A DNA stretch of 64,000 nucleotides from Mesorhizobium sp. CA14 (lineage in GTDB: Bacteria; Pseudomonadota; Alphaproteobacteria; Rhizobiales; Rhizobiaceae), in assembly GCF_020165195.1 (NCBI RefSeq), contig NZ_JAIUHR010000006.1:1-64000 (forward strand), in the 5' to 3' direction. The notes under the pieces are model-generated. The model did not search any database. It was not told the origin of the DNA and was given only the letters and a program-made list of their open reading frames with translations. Positions 8,439 to 18,390 of the stretch are shown here, in pieces. Made by a program: the position numbers and the translations under genes. Each line of letters begins with the position of its first letter. Within the stretch, counting starts at the first letter, position 1.

Positions 8439-9814
8439 AGGTGGCGGTGCTCGATTTCGGCAAGACCAATTCGAAGCTGTTCGTCTTCGGCCAGGACGGG
8501 CGCATCGTCAGCGAACGGCGCACCAAGCCCGGCTGGATACGCAGAGGCGGCCTCAGCGTGCTCGACGAGGCCGCGCTGCATGACTGGGCGCTGGAAGCGG
8601 TCAACGAGGCCGCCGATGCCCACGGTATCGAGGGCATGATGGTGTCGGGCCATGGCTGCACCTTCGCGCTGGTCGGCGATACGGCGTTGACGCATCCGAT
8701 CCTCGACTATGAACAGGAGCCGCCGGCCGATATCGCCGCGCGGATCGATCGCCGCATTCCCGATTTCGCCGAGACCTTCTCGCCGCGCCTGCCGCTCGGC
8801 TTCAATTACGGCCGCCACATGCTGTGGCTGACGGAAGTGCAGCCCGACGCCTTCTCGGCGGCGAAGGCGCTCCTCGGCTACCCGCAATATTGGAGCTGGC
8901 GCTTTGGCGGCCGCGCCGTTTCGGAAGTCTCCTATCTCGGCTGCCACTCGCATCTGTGGGCGCCGCGCAGGCGCGACTTCTCCTCGCTGGTCGATGCCGA
9001 AGGCTGGCGCGGCCGCATGCCCGCCTTGGCCCGCGCCGGCGCGGTCACCGGCGAGCGGCGCTTTGGCCGGGCCGGCAGGCCGGTCGCCATCCATAATGGC
9101 GTCCATGACAGCAACGCCGCGCTGCATGCCTATCGGCGGCAGGAGCTTGGGCCGCTCACCGTGGTATCGACAGGCACCTGGGTGATCATACTCAATCCGG
9201 ACTGCCCGCTCGAGGCGCTCGACCGTGAACGGGACATGCTGGTCAATGTCGACGTCGATGGCGGCCCGGTGCCCACGATCCGCTTCATGGGCGGGCGCGA
9301 ATTCTCTGTGATCAGCGGCAATTGGCACGGCGCGATCGCGCCGGCCTCGATACAGCGGACGATCGACGCCGGCACCATGGCCCTGCCGAGCTTTGCCCCC
9401 GGCGGACCGATGCCGGGCCGGACAGGCGAAATCGTCGGGCCTGTTTCCGATGCCGAGCAGCGCGCGGCCGTGGCGCTGCTTTATGTGGCGCTGATGATCG
9501 ATCTGTCGCTCGACCTGATCCGTTCGCGAGATACGGTCATCGTTGATGGCGGACTGAATGCCGATGGGCTGCTTGCCGCCCTCCTGGCCGCGCTGCGGCC
9601 GGGGCAATCCTTCATGCAGGGCGCCACGCTTGAAGGCAGCGCCACGGGCGCCGCGGCGCTCGCCTTCGAAAGTATCGGCCGCGAATTCGCCGCCGATACG
9701 CCGGAGCCGGTACGCGCCGCGGACTTCAGGGACCTGGATCGCTACCGCAACGACTGGCGCAGCCTCATTGCCGGGCGCCACATCGCCGGCGCGGCGGCGG
9801 GAGGTGCGCAATGA
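8435..9814 (+). CDS. FGGY-family carbohydrate kinase (kinase 2)
   Basis: A 459-residue sugar kinase. The phosphate loop [16 protein letters not shown] has the GKTN form seen in rhamnulokinase- and fuculokinase-like proteins, unlike kinase 1. Other landmarks are [34 protein letters not shown] and the adenosine-site segment [13 protein letters not shown] at 8435 overlaps the regulator's stop. The following ATPase gene starts inside its stop codon. It probably phosphorylates the sugar brought in by the adjacent importer, before or after epimerisation. The substrate cannot be deduced from sequence. Confidence 0.92.
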   Translation: MKVAVLDFGKTNSKLFVFGQDGRIVSERRTKPGWIRRGGLSVLDEAALHDWALEAVNEAADAHGIEGMMVSGHGCTFALVGDTALTHPILDYEQEPPADIAARIDRRIPDFAETFSPRLPLGFNYGRHMLWLTEVQPDAFSAAKALLGYPQYWSWRFGGRAVSEVSYLGCHSHLWAPRRRDFSSLVDAEGWRGRMPALARAGAVTGERRFGRAGRPVAIHNGVHDSNAALHAYRRQELGPLTVVSTGTWVIILNPDCPLEALDRERDMLVNVDVDGGPVPTIRFMGGREFSVISGNWHGAIAPASIQRTIDAGTMALPSFAPGGPMPGRTGEIVGPVSDAEQRAAVALLYVALMIDLSLDLIRSRDTVIVDGGLNADGLLAALLAALRPGQSFMQGATLEGSATGAAALAFESIGREFAADTPEPVRAADFRDLDRYRNDWRSLIAGRHIAGAAAGGAQ

Positions 9815-11352
9815 GCGCCGCCGCCCATGTCGTGCCGCAAAAGCCGGTGCTGGAGATGCGCCATATCTCCAAAACCTTCGGTCCTGTCCGGGCGCTGCGG
9901 GACGTATCGCTCACCGTCAATGCCGGCGAGTTGCATGCGCTCATGGGCGAGAACGGCGCCGGCAAGTCGACGCTGATGAAAGTGCTGTCCGGTGCCTATC
10001 GGCCGGATCCCGGCGGCGAGATCCTGATCGGCGGAGCGCCGGTCGCCACCGGCGATCCGATCAAGGCCCGGGCCCACGGCATCGCCGTGATCTACCAGGA
10101 GCTGTCGCTGGCGCCCAACCTGACGGTGGCGCAGAACATTTTCCTCGGCAACGAGCCGCGCAGATTCGGCATCGTCGATCGCGACCAGTGCAACCGACGC
10201 GCCACCGAAATCCTCGAGCGGCTCGGCGTCTCCTTCTCGGCGCGCGCCCTGGTCTCCAGCCTGTCCCTCGGCGAGCGCCAACTGGTCGAGATCGCCCGCG
10301 CGCTGTCGACCAGCGCCAGCATCATCGTCATGGACGAGCCGACCACCTCGCTGACCTCGCGTGAGACCGACCGCCTTTTCGAGGTGATCGCGACGCTGAA
10401 GGCGCAAGGCATCGCCATCATCTACATCAGCCATCGTATGGAGGAGGTCTACCAGCTCGCGGACCGCGTCAGCGTGCTGCGCGACAGCGGCTATGTCGGC
10501 ACGCTGGAACGCGCCGATCTAAACGCATCGCGCCTGGTCTCGATGATGGTCGGCCGCGATCTCTCGGCCTTCTACAAGAAGGATCACAGGCCGCCGGACA
10601 GCCAGCGCCGAGTGGCGCTGTCGGTGCGCGGCATGTCGGACGGCGGATTGCTGAAGGACTGCTCGTTCGATCTTTACCACGGCGAGGTGCTGGCGCTTGC
10701 GGGGCTGGTCGGTTCCGGCCGCACCGAGCTCGCGAGGCTGATCTTCGGGGCCGACCGCCGCAGTGCTGGCGAACTGAAGCTCGAGGGCAAGCCGGTTGCC
10801 ATTGCTTCGCCGCGCCAAGCGCTGGAGGCTGGCATCGCGTACCTCACCGAAGACCGCAAGGAACTCGGGCTGTTCCTCGACATGTCGATCTCGGACAATA
10901 TCAATATGGGCGTGCTGGCCAGGGACGCGCGGGCCGGCGGTTTTCGCGACTTCGCCGCCGCCGACCGGCGTGCCGCCAAGGCCATTGCCGACCTCTCGAT
11001 CCGCACCCGTTCGGCGCAGGCCAATGCCGGGTCGCTGTCGGGCGGCAACCAGCAGAAGGTGCTGCTTGGCCGTTTGCTGGAGACCGAACCCAAGGTCGTC
11101 ATCCTCGACGAGCCGACGCGTGGCGTCGACGTAGGCGCCAAGTCGGAAATCTACCGGCTGATCGACAGCCTCGCCGGCAGGGGCATCGCCATCCTGATGA
11201 TCTCCAGCGAACTGCCCGAAGTGATCGGGGTGGCCGACCGAGTGCTCGTCATGCGCGACGGCGCCATCGCCGGGGAGGTGACGGCGTCGGAAGGCAGGCC
11301 GCTGCGTCAGGAAGAAATCATGGAACTTGCGACGGGAGCGGCCCAGCGATGA
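9811..11352 (+). CDS. Sugar ABC transporter ATP-binding protein (RbsA/CUT2 type)
   Basis: A 513-residue double-domain ATPase. The first half has Walker [13 protein letters not shown], signature [15 protein letters not shown] and Walker [11 protein letters not shown]. The second half has the degenerate Walker A usual for this family ([16 protein letters not shown]) but an intact signature ([15 protein letters not shown]) and Walker B ([16 protein letters not shown]). It energises uptake together with the permease and binding protein that follow, and overlaps both neighbours by 4 bases. It belongs to the ribose/galactose-type CUT2 group. Confidence 0.96.
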   Translation: MSAAAHVVPQKPVLEMRHISKTFGPVRALRDVSLTVNAGELHALMGENGAGKSTLMKVLSGAYRPDPGGEILIGGAPVATGDPIKARAHGIAVIYQELSLAPNLTVAQNIFLGNEPRRFGIVDRDQCNRRATEILERLGVSFSARALVSSLSLGERQLVEIARALSTSASIIVMDEPTTSLTSRETDRLFEVIATLKAQGIAIIYISHRMEEVYQLADRVSVLRDSGYVGTLERADLNASRLVSMMVGRDLSAFYKKDHRPPDSQRRVALSVRGMSDGGLLKDCSFDLYHGEVLALAGLVGSGRTELARLIFGADRRSAGELKLEGKPVAIASPRQALEAGIAYLTEDRKELGLFLDMSISDNINMGVLARDARAGGFRDFAAADRRAAKAIADLSIRTRSAQANAGSLSGGNQQKVLLGRLLETEPKVVILDEPTRGVDVGAKSEIYRLIDSLAGRGIAILMISSELPEVIGVADRVLVMRDGAIAGEVTASEGRPLRQEEIMELATGAAQR

Positions 11353-12347
11353 CCGACAGCTCAGCAGCGACGAAGGCGGCGGATCAGGCAGCGGTCAGGA
11401 GCAGGCGGCTGCGCACGGCCTTCGCCGCGCTCGGCATGCTGCCGGTTCTGCTCCTGCTTGCCGTCGGCTTCCAGTTCATCAATCCACGCTTCCTCACCGG
11501 CACGAACTTGCTCATCGTCACTCAGCAGTCGTCGATCAACATCGTGCTCGCCGCCGGCATGACCTTCGTCATTCTCACCGGCGGGATCGACCTCTCCGTC
11601 GGCTCGATCCTCGCCGCCTCGGCGATGGTCGCGGTGCTGGTTTCGCTGGTGCCGGACTGGGGCATGCTCGGCATTCCGGCCGCCATACTGCTCGGCCTCG
11701 GCTTCGGCATCATCAACGGGCTGCTTACCGCTTACATCAGGCTGCCGCCCTTCATCGTCACGCTAGGCTCGCTCACCGCCGTGCGCGGCGTCGCCCGCCT
11801 GCTCGGCGAGGACACGACAGTCTTCAATCCCGATTTGCCCTTCGACTTTATCGGCAATGGCTCGCTGTTAGGGATTCCCTGGCTGGTCATCATTGCGCTG
11901 ACGGTGGTTGTGCTGTCCTGGCTGGTGCTCAAACGCACCGTGCTCGGCACCTGGATCTACGCCGTGGGCGGCAATGCCGAGGCGGCGCGCCTCACCGGGA
12001 TCAAGGTGCCGCTGGTGCTGCTCTTCGTCTACGGCGTATCGGGCCTGCTCGCCGGCCTGGGCGGCGTGATGTCGGCGGCGCGGCTCTACGCCGCCAACGG
12101 CCTGCAACTCGGCCAATCCTACGAGCTCGATGCGATCGCCGCCGTCATTCTCGGCGGCACCAGTTTCGTCGGCGGCGTCGGTTCGATCTGGGGCACTCTG
12201 ATCGGCGGGCTGATCATCGCCGTACTCTCCAACGGGCTCATTTTGGCCGGTGTCTCGGACATCTGGCAGTACATCATCAAGGGATTGGTCATCATCGTGG
12301 CGGTCGCCCTCGACCGTTACCGGCTGCAGGCCGGAGCAAGAACGTGA
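11349..12347 (+). CDS. Sugar ABC transporter permease (RbsC/CUT2 type)
   Basis: A 332-residue inner-membrane permease with about 8-10 hydrophobic segments. It contains the family signature [18 protein letters not shown] and the cytoplasmic coupling stretch [15 protein letters not shown]. The C-terminal [19 protein letters not shown] loop is characteristic of RbsC-like permeases. The ATG lies within the stop of the ATPase gene. A single permease gene implies a homodimer, as is normal in CUT2 importers. Confidence 0.96.
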   Translation: MTDSSAATKAADQAAVRSRRLRTAFAALGMLPVLLLLAVGFQFINPRFLTGTNLLIVTQQSSINIVLAAGMTFVILTGGIDLSVGSILAASAMVAVLVSLVPDWGMLGIPAAILLGLGFGIINGLLTAYIRLPPFIVTLGSLTAVRGVARLLGEDTTVFNPDLPFDFIGNGSLLGIPWLVIIALTVVVLSWLVLKRTVLGTWIYAVGGNAEAARLTGIKVPLVLLFVYGVSGLLAGLGGVMSAARLYAANGLQLGQSYELDAIAAVILGGTSFVGGVGSIWGTLIGGLIIAVLSNGLILAGVSDIWQYIIKGLVIIVAVALDRYRLQAGART

Positions 12348-12430
12348 TTGACCTTGGTCGCCGGCCCAGACGAGCCGGATTGTGTGTAACGCACCGTGAG
12401 AGGCGCGGGGCAATCGGAGGAAGCAAATAA

Positions 12431-13369
12431 ATGAAGACCATCGCCAAACTGCTCTGCGGCGCAGCCCTCGCGGCCCTCGCCATCGCGCCGGCTTCGGCCA
12501 AGGACCTCAACAAGGTCGGCATCTCGGTCGGCCTGCTCGGCAACCCCTTCTTCGTCGCCACCATCAAGGGCATCGAGGACGCGGCCAAAAAGATCAATCC
12601 CAAGGTCGAGGTGACGTCGGTATCGGCGGACTACGACCTCAACAAGCAGGTCTCGCAGATCGATTCCTTCATCGCCGCAGGCGTCGACGTCATCATGCTC
12701 AACGCCGTCGATGCCAAGGCGATCGCGCCCGCTGTCAAGAAGGCGCAGGCGGCCGGCATTGTGGTCGCCGCCTTTGACGTTTCGGCGCCGGGCGCCGACG
12801 TCACCGTGATGACCAACAACGTCAAGGCCGGGGAGGAGGCCTGCCAGTACCTGGTCGACCACACCGGCGGCAAAGGCAACTACGTCATTCTCAACGGCCC
12901 AGCCTCTTCCTCGATCCTGGAGCGCGTCAAGGGCTGCAAGAACGTGCTGTCGCAGCATCCGGACATCAAGATCCTGTCCGATGACCAGAACGCCGAGGGC
13001 TCGCGCGACGGCGGCCTGAAAGTGTTCCAGTCGCTGCTCACCCGCTTCGACAAGATCGACGCGGTGTTCGCCATCAACGACCCGACGGGGATCGGCGCGC
13101 AGCTTGCCGCCAAGCAGCTCAATCGCTCGGAATTCATCATCACCGCAGTTGACGGTGCGCCCGACATCGAGAAGGAGTTCGCCTCCGGCACCTCGATGAT
13201 CAAGGCCTCGGCCTCGCAGGATCCCTATGTCATGGCCGGCCAGTCGCTGACGATGGCGGCGGAGGTGCTTGCCGGCAAGAAGCCGGCCGAGCCGACCGTG
13301 CTGCTCGATCCGAAGCTGATCACCGCCGAAAACCTGAAGGACTACAAGGGCTGGACCGCGGCCCGCTAA
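12431..13369 (+). CDS. Sugar ABC transporter periplasmic substrate-binding protein (RbsB type)
   Basis: A 312-residue protein with a Sec signal peptide (MKTIAKLLCGAALAALA ending APASA). The two-lobed periplasmic-binding fold of the ribose-binding family follows: NPFFVATIKGIEDAAKK, VDVIMLNAVDAKAI, NDPTGIGAQLAAKQ and ITAVDGAPDIEKEF. A strong GGAGG precedes the ATG. It delivers substrate to the permease upstream. The 83-base gap before it and the stable hairpin after it suggest it is made in excess over the membrane components. Confidence 0.96.
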   Translation: MKTIAKLLCGAALAALAIAPASAKDLNKVGISVGLLGNPFFVATIKGIEDAAKKINPKVEVTSVSADYDLNKQVSQIDSFIAAGVDVIMLNAVDAKAIAPAVKKAQAAGIVVAAFDVSAPGADVTVMTNNVKAGEEACQYLVDHTGGKGNYVILNGPASSSILERVKGCKNVLSQHPDIKILSDDQNAEGSRDGGLKVFQSLLTRFDKIDAVFAINDPTGIGAQLAAKQLNRSEFIITAVDGAPDIEKEFASGTSMIKASASQDPYVMAGQSLTMAAEVLAGKKPAEPTVLLDPKLITAENLKDYKGWTAAR

Positions 13370-13385
13370 CGCTGCTCCCAAGGCT

Positions 13386-13414
13386 GGCGCGGCCGGGGTC
13401 GACCCGGCCGCGCC
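13386..13414 (+). terminator. Intercistronic hairpin after the binding-protein gene
   Basis: A perfect 12-base stem (GGCGCGGCCGGG paired with its complement) encloses a 5-base loop, 16 bases after the binding-protein stop. There is no T-run, so it is more likely an mRNA-stabilising or attenuating element than a full terminator. Translation resumes at the epimerase 23 bases later. Confidence 0.6.
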
Positions 13415-13437
13415 CTATTCATCGGACGGAGATGATC

Positions 13438-14331
13438 ATGTCGCGCATTGGAATCCACTCTTTCGTTTGGTCTGCGAGCTCGGCGCAAGCGGATCTCGAA
13501 CGCACGCTGGCCAACACGAAAGAAGCCGGTTTCGACCTGATCGAGTTCTCCTATCTCGATCCGGCCGATGTCGATATCGGCAAGCTGGCCAAAAGCATCG
13601 CCGATCTCGGCCTAGGCGTCGCGATCAGCATCGGCCTGCCGGCCGACGGCGACATCTCCAGCGCCGACAAGGCGGTTGTCGCGCGCGGTGTCGAGATTCT
13701 CAACCGCACCATCGCGCTCACGCGCGATCTCGGCGGCCAAAAAGTCGGCGGCATTCTCTCGACCAGCCACGGATTGCAGACCGAGGCGCCGACGCGTGAC
13801 CAGTGGAACCGCAGCGCCGCTACACTTGCCAGGGTCGCGGAAACTGCCAAGGCGGCCGGTGTCACGCTCAATCTCGAAATCGTCAACCGCTTCGAAAGCA
13901 ACCTGCTCAACACCGCCGCGCAGGGGCTCGCCTTCATCGAGGACACCGGCTCCGACAACATCTTCCTGCATCTCGACACTTTCCACATGAACATCGAGGA
14001 GGCAGATGTCGGCCTGGCCATCCGTCATGCCGCGAAGAAAATCGGTTATGTGCATATCGGCGAGAGCCATCGCGGCTTTCTCGGCACCGGCAGCATCGAT
14101 TTCCCGGCGATCTTCGATGCGCTGACGGCGATCGGCTATAGCAACGATCTTAGCTTCGAATCCTTCTCGTCCGAGATCGTCGACGAGAACCTGTCGCGGA
14201 AGACAGCGATCTGGCGCAATTTGTGGACCGACAATATGGAGCTTGCCCGCCATGCGCGCCGCTTCATCGCGGTCGGGATGGAGACGGCGCGGTTCAAGGC
14301 CGAGCTTGTTTCGGCATCGCAGAGGCCGTGA
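13438..14331 (+). CDS. Sugar epimerase of the D-tagatose/D-psicose 3-epimerase family
   Basis: A 297-residue TIM-barrel (AP-endonuclease 2 family) protein. All four metal ligands of the ketose 3-epimerase family are recognisable: Glu in LEIVNRFESN, Asp in LHLDTFHMNIEE, His in VHIGESHRGFLGTG and Glu in LSFESFSSE. The start at 13438 is preferred over 13432 because GGAG lies 6 bases before it. As the last gene of the importer operon it probably converts the imported ketose to the epimer used by the kinases and aldolase. Which ketose is used cannot be told from sequence. Confidence 0.92.
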   Translation: MSRIGIHSFVWSASSAQADLERTLANTKEAGFDLIEFSYLDPADVDIGKLAKSIADLGLGVAISIGLPADGDISSADKAVVARGVEILNRTIALTRDLGGQKVGGILSTSHGLQTEAPTRDQWNRSAATLARVAETAKAAGVTLNLEIVNRFESNLLNTAAQGLAFIEDTGSDNIFLHLDTFHMNIEEADVGLAIRHAAKKIGYVHIGESHRGFLGTGSIDFPAIFDALTAIGYSNDLSFESFSSEIVDENLSRKTAIWRNLWTDNMELARHARRFIAVGMETARFKAELVSASQRP

Positions 14332-14345
14332 CGTATCATCCTTTC

Positions 14346-14436
14346 GGCCGCTCCGCCGATGACGATGTTGCCACGCTCGACTTGGCGCAGATAGGCGCCA
14401 TGCTCCTTGTCACGCGTCCAGATGCCGACTACCGGA
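14346..14436 (-). pseudogene. Fragment of an FAD-dependent oxidoreductase
   Basis: On the minus strand about 30 codons read VVGIWTRDKEHGAYLRQ then VERGNIVIGG. This resembles the middle of DAO-type (sarcosine oxidase beta-like) FAD oxidoreductases, where YLRQVERGN is a typical stretch. Neither an FAD-binding N-terminus nor a continuing C-terminus is present. It abuts the recombinase fragment, so both look like debris from one rearrangement. Confidence 0.45.
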
Positions 14437-14614
14437 ACCGGCGCAGGTCGCCGGTGGTCGCTGTGTCTGGTGAACGCCCGAGGAACGTCGCCAGGCATCC
14501 GATGTCGCGGAGATAATTGCGCTGCGTCTCCCGTGAGAAACGCCGCATGTTCATGTCGTCGATCAGCTGCTGGCGAAGTGGACTGATCGGTGCATCGAGA
14601 ACAGGATAGGTCAT
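14429..14614 (-). pseudogene. Truncated tyrosine recombinase/integrase (N-terminal SAM-like domain only)
   Basis: From the ATG at 14614, with AAGGAG upstream, 61 codons read ISPLRQQLIDDMNMRRFS then RETQRNYLRDIGCLATFLGR and TATTGDLRRF. This is the core-binding N-terminal domain of the tyrosine recombinases found with IS91-like elements. The frame then stops. The catalytic domain with the R...HxxR...Y residues is absent. The fragment is inactive and marks an old mobile-element boundary. Confidence 0.7.
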
Positions 14615-14868
14615 GGTCGGGCTCCTTGTTGAGGAAGCCCGTGATGCTCTGCCGCTGCCGAACCACCCTAAATGCGAGCGTGACGTCCGGCTCGTGATCT
14701 CTACCTCACCCCAACGTGCCCATCCCGCACAGCGGGTTCGTTCTTCGGCCCACCTCCGGGCATTCATCGATAGGACTGCGGACGGAGCCGCCATAAAGAG
14801 CTTAAGCGGCCGCGATATGGCTTCCCCAGCGCAGTCGACAGGACGGTGGCACTGTTGCAGTAGACGTT

Positions 14869-15075
14869 CTACTTCCCGTATCGCTGCTCCAGCGCTTCGG
14901 CAATATGTTCGCAAAGCAACTCCCCGGTGACAATGGTGACGTGGAGACGGATGCGTGCGCCCTGCGGATCGACAATCGTGACCACCGCGCCGCGGTCGGA
15001 GTATTCAAACGTGTCCAGAACCTTGTGAATGACGAAGTCAGCTACATTGGGCACCGAGCCGGCGTGATCTTCCAC
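14869..15075 (-). CDS. Small conserved-looking hypothetical protein
   Basis: A 68-residue protein beginning at GTG (15075) behind a strong GGAGGAAGG ribosome site, which is the best evidence that it is real. The sequence (VVTIVDPQGARIRLHVT, then IVTGELLCEHIAEALEQRYG) predicts a beta-hairpin followed by a helix. It has no signal peptide and no recognised family. It lies alone between the recombinase debris and the GGDEF-EAL gene. Confidence 0.6.
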   Translation of the reverse strand: MEDHAGSVPNVADFVIHKVLDTFEYSDRGAVVTIVDPQGARIRLHVTIVTGELLCEHIAEALEQRYGK

Positions 15076-15436
15076 GGCCTTCCTCCATCCCGAAATCAGC
15101 GGGTCATCCCTTTGGCAGCAGTCGCGTGCCTAGGCGGTCTCCTCCGACAGCTGCCCGATCATTAAATATGTAGCGGATTGCCTCAGCGTCCAGAAGAGTA
15201 TTAACCCGCCATCGCGCGTCCCTGTTGAGCGGGGAATATCTCTTTGTTCACAAGCGCACAGCATAAGTGTTCCGGTTGTCATATCGTTGAGGGCAGACAA
15301 CGAGAAGCACAGATCACATTAAACGCCATCTTAAGTCAGCCTTAATACATTTCAGCGCGAGATTGGCGAGGCGCTTCCAATCAGTCCCGCTATTGGCGCC
15401 TGCGGGCGGGACTGATCTTATCAGGCCAGCGTTCAT
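15076..15436. other. Promoter-bearing gap before the GGDEF-EAL gene
   Basis: No gene is supported here. The stretch carries the divergent promoters of the small hypothetical gene and the cyclic-di-GMP gene. It also holds an A+T-rich segment near 15300-15350 and the palindrome annotated at 15380-15416. Confidence 0.5.
15380..15416. promoter_or_regulatory. Palindrome in the leader of the GGDEF-EAL gene
   Basis: A perfect 11-base inverted repeat, ATCAGTCCCGC and its complement, is separated by 15 bases and ends 20 bases before the ATG. It could be an operator for a dimeric regulator or an RNA hairpin covering the leader. No recognisable Shine-Dalgarno sequence precedes the ATG, so a translational role is possible. 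Confidence 0.5.
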
Positions 15437-18025
15437 ATGAAACGGTTCAAGGACATAAGTGTCGGCAGCAAGCTCACGCTGGGCTTTGGGTTGGCACTGC
15501 TTTGCACCGTTACGGTCGGGGTATTTGGGGTCGAACAGCTGCGGTCGCTCAATAAGGTCACGAGCGAGATCACCGGAATTTGGTTGCCCCAGGTCCAGAT
15601 CGTCGACGAGATGAAGCGCAACCTTGCGGAGCACCGGCTCTACGCGACGCTGCGCATGCGTACCGAAAACTCTCAGCAAATGGCTGACATCGACAAGGAG
15701 ATGGCGAGAGAGAGCGAAGAAATGCTCCAAGATCGGCGCGCCTACCGCAGGAGTGCCGGATCACCTGCCGAGCAGGAGCTGTTCGATCAATTCGTCAACC
15801 TGTGGACGGCGTATCAAGACTCCCTGTCGTCGATCATTCCGCTTCTCGACACCGCGGAGCGAACGAAGGCAGCTAACGAGTTCGAGGCGGTTTCGCTCCC
15901 CACGGTTGCGGCGGCGGCTCAGCGGCTGGACGGTCTCTTGGCACTCACCAATCAGCGCAGCACGGCTGCCGCAGCCATGGCGGACCGCACCTACACCATC
16001 GCGCAGCGGCTGGTTTGGGCCGCGATCGCCTTTGCTGTTGTGTGCCTTGGCGTGCTTGTCGCCTGGATTCGCCACAATGTCAGCAAGCCGATCCTGGCCG
16101 TGAGCGAAGCGATGCACCGGTTGACGCGAGGGGAACACCGCTCGACGCTGGTTGCTCTGAGAAAGGATCGGCGCGACGAGGTCGGAATATTGTTCTCGGC
16201 CTTTGCCGGCTATCGTGCCAGCCTGGAGCGCAGCATCGCCCTGGCTCGTGATGCCGAGTTGGAGCGGCAGAATCTGGCTGCCGCTGCCGCGAACATGCCT
16301 GTGGGTCTGTGTATGTTCGATGCCGGCCGACGGCTGGTTTTCTGCAATCAGGCCTATGCCGACTTCTATCGCCTGCCGGAGGCCCTGACTCACCCTGGTT
16401 CCCGGTGGGCGGATTTGATGCGTTTCCGGATTGCGGCGGGACTCTATGTAGGCCAGGACCCGGACAGATATCTGGAAGAGCTCTCGGCGACCATCGACCG
16501 CGCCGAGCGCGTCGTGAGCCTGGTGGAGCTCAGGGACGGGCGCACCATCGACCTAATTCATCAGCCGCTGCCGGGCGGCGGATGGCTTGCCACGCATCAC
16601 GACGTGACCGACTTGCGGCGCAGCGAGGCTCGCATATCGCACATGGCTCGCCATGATGGGCTTACCGATCTTCCAAACCGGATATTGTTTCGCGAACGCG
16701 CCGAGGACGCCTTGGCCGAGATGGCGCGCAGAGATGGCAAGGTCGCTTTCCTTTGCCTCGATCTCGATCATTTCAAGACTGTCAACGACACGCTAGGGCA
16801 TCCAGTCGGCGACGCCTTGCTCAAGGAGGTCGCCGCAAGGCTGAAGCAGATCGTGCGCGAGGACGATACTGTTGCCAGACTAGGTGGCGACGAGTTCGTG
16901 ATCATTCAAAATGGGGTCGATCAGCCGGTCGAGGCCACCACCCTTGCGCAACGCGTCATTGACGCGCTGAGCGCGCCTTATATAGCCGACGGCCATGGCG
17001 TCACGGTCAGCGCCAGCGTCGGCATCTCGATTGCGCCTGACGACGGCACAAACGCCGACCAGCTGCTCAAGAACGGCGACATGGCGCTCTATCGGGCAAA
17101 GGCGGAGGGCCGCAGAACATACAGATTCTTCGAGCCGGACATGGATGCCCGCATGCAGGCGCGGCGGTTTCTCGAGCTCGATCTGCGCGACGCGTTGGGA
17201 CGGCAGCAGTTCGAGATCTACTACCAGCCGCTCCTCAATCTCGAAAGCGGCGAGGTCAGCTGTTTCGAGGCGCTGTTGCGCTGGCATCACCCGACGCGGG
17301 GCATCGTTTCGCCGTCCGAGTTCATCCCCTTGGCTGAGGAGATCGGCTTGATTGTTCCGATTGGGGAATGGGTGATCAAGCAAGCCTGTCTCGACGCGGC
17401 AGGCTGGCCCGAAGGCATCAGGGTTGCCGTCAACCTGTCACCGACGCAGTTTCGCAATGCCCGCTTGCTCTCGACGATTGTCGCAGCGTTGGATGCCTCG
17501 GGATTGCCCGCGAGCCGTCTCGAGCTTGAAATCACCGAGACCGTGCTACTGGCCAACACCCAGGCCACTCTCGCGATGCTGCAACAGATCCACTTGCTGG
17601 GTGTGCAGATCGCGATGGACGACTTCGGGACCGGATATTCGAGTTTGAGCTATCTGCGATCGTTTCCGTTCGACAAAATCAAGATCGACCAGTCCTTCGT
17701 GAAAGACGCCGAGGATATCGACAGCTCCGTCGCCATCATCCGGGCCGTTACGAGCCTCGGCAACAGCCTTGGGATGCAGACCACCGCCGAAGGGATAGAG
17801 ACGGCCGAGCAACTTGAACGGGTGCGAAGAGAAGGCTGCACGGAAGCGCAAGGTTTCCTGTTCAGTCGGCCACTACCGGCTCGGGAGATCCCCGCGATGC
17901 TGGAGCGCACGCGTGCCGTCGTGGCCGGCGACATCAGCGAGCCTGCGCCCGAAACGACAGACGAACGGAAGAAGGAACGGGTCTCCGCTGGCGGGCTTCG
18001 CAGGAGTGCGTCTGCCCGGGCTTGA
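15437..18025 (+). CDS. Membrane-bound GGDEF-EAL cyclic-di-GMP enzyme with four-helix sensor, HAMP and PAS
   Basis: An 862-residue inner-membrane protein. A transmembrane helix (residues about 13-33) and a periplasmic four-helix-bundle sensor lead to a second membrane helix (about 191-211), HAMP and a PAS-like domain (about 285-395). The GGDEF domain has an intact RLGGDEFVII with an RxxD inhibitory site (REDD) five residues before it, so cyclase activity with feedback control is likely. The EAL domain (about 590-835) keeps CFEALLRWHH and MDDFGTGYSSL, so phosphodiesterase activity is also plausible. The tail from about 840 is charged and disordered. The net direction cannot be told from sequence. 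Nothing else is in its operon. Confidence 0.94.
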   Translation: MKRFKDISVGSKLTLGFGLALLCTVTVGVFGVEQLRSLNKVTSEITGIWLPQVQIVDEMKRNLAEHRLYATLRMRTENSQQMADIDKEMARESEEMLQDRRAYRRSAGSPAEQELFDQFVNLWTAYQDSLSSIIPLLDTAERTKAANEFEAVSLPTVAAAAQRLDGLLALTNQRSTAAAAMADRTYTIAQRLVWAAIAFAVVCLGVLVAWIRHNVSKPILAVSEAMHRLTRGEHRSTLVALRKDRRDEVGILFSAFAGYRASLERSIALARDAELERQNLAAAAANMPVGLCMFDAGRRLVFCNQAYADFYRLPEALTHPGSRWADLMRFRIAAGLYVGQDPDRYLEELSATIDRAERVVSLVELRDGRTIDLIHQPLPGGGWLATHHDVTDLRRSEARISHMARHDGLTDLPNRILFRERAEDALAEMARRDGKVAFLCLDLDHFKTVNDTLGHPVGDALLKEVAARLKQIVREDDTVARLGGDEFVIIQNGVDQPVEATTLAQRVIDALSAPYIADGHGVTVSASVGISIAPDDGTNADQLLKNGDMALYRAKAEGRRTYRFFEPDMDARMQARRFLELDLRDALGRQQFEIYYQPLLNLESGEVSCFEALLRWHHPTRGIVSPSEFIPLAEEIGLIVPIGEWVIKQACLDAAGWPEGIRVAVNLSPTQFRNARLLSTIVAALDASGLPASRLELEITETVLLANTQATLAMLQQIHLLGVQIAMDDFGTGYSSLSYLRSFPFDKIKIDQSFVKDAEDIDSSVAIIRAVTSLGNSLGMQTTAEGIETAEQLERVRREGCTEAQGFLFSRPLPAREIPAMLERTRAVVAGDISEPAPETTDERKKERVSAGGLRRSASARA

Positions 18026-18390
18026 CTGAAAATGTCCCGCCGCCGAGAACAAACCTGCTCGCGGTACTTGCTAGCCAGCTCACTGCTCACATCGGCGGGT
18101 CCTAATGAACGCGCCGGCGAACATCGACGCCATGAAGTCAACGGCCACGCAGGAAATTCGGTGATGCCCGGTCGGAAATTCGACTTAGGTGCTTCTGGTA
18201 TTGCCCGGATTCTCGCATTTGGCGTTGCACCTATGCCGGCGTGCTGCAGAGCTTCAACGAGCTGGCAGCGCATCGGCAACAGGGCCTGGGGCGAGGGCGC
18301 GACGCCACAAGGCGCGGATGTGTCCGGCCAGGGACCGGTCGACGGCAACGCCATCTGGGCGGGCTGTCCAGCTGATTGGTCAGGCGTCAT
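18026..18390. other. Intergenic stretch without a supported gene
   Basis: The gap separates the end of the GGDEF-EAL gene from the convergent quinone-reductase remnant. Short open frames occur, but none has a plausible start or recognisable product. No clear terminator hairpin with a T-run was seen. Confidence 0.5.

Noticed and set aside
8150..9811. Minus-strand frame of 553 codons opposite the second FGGY kinase and regulator
   Set aside because: High G+C antisense artefact. The plus strand has the phosphate loop and the coupled start and stop codons.
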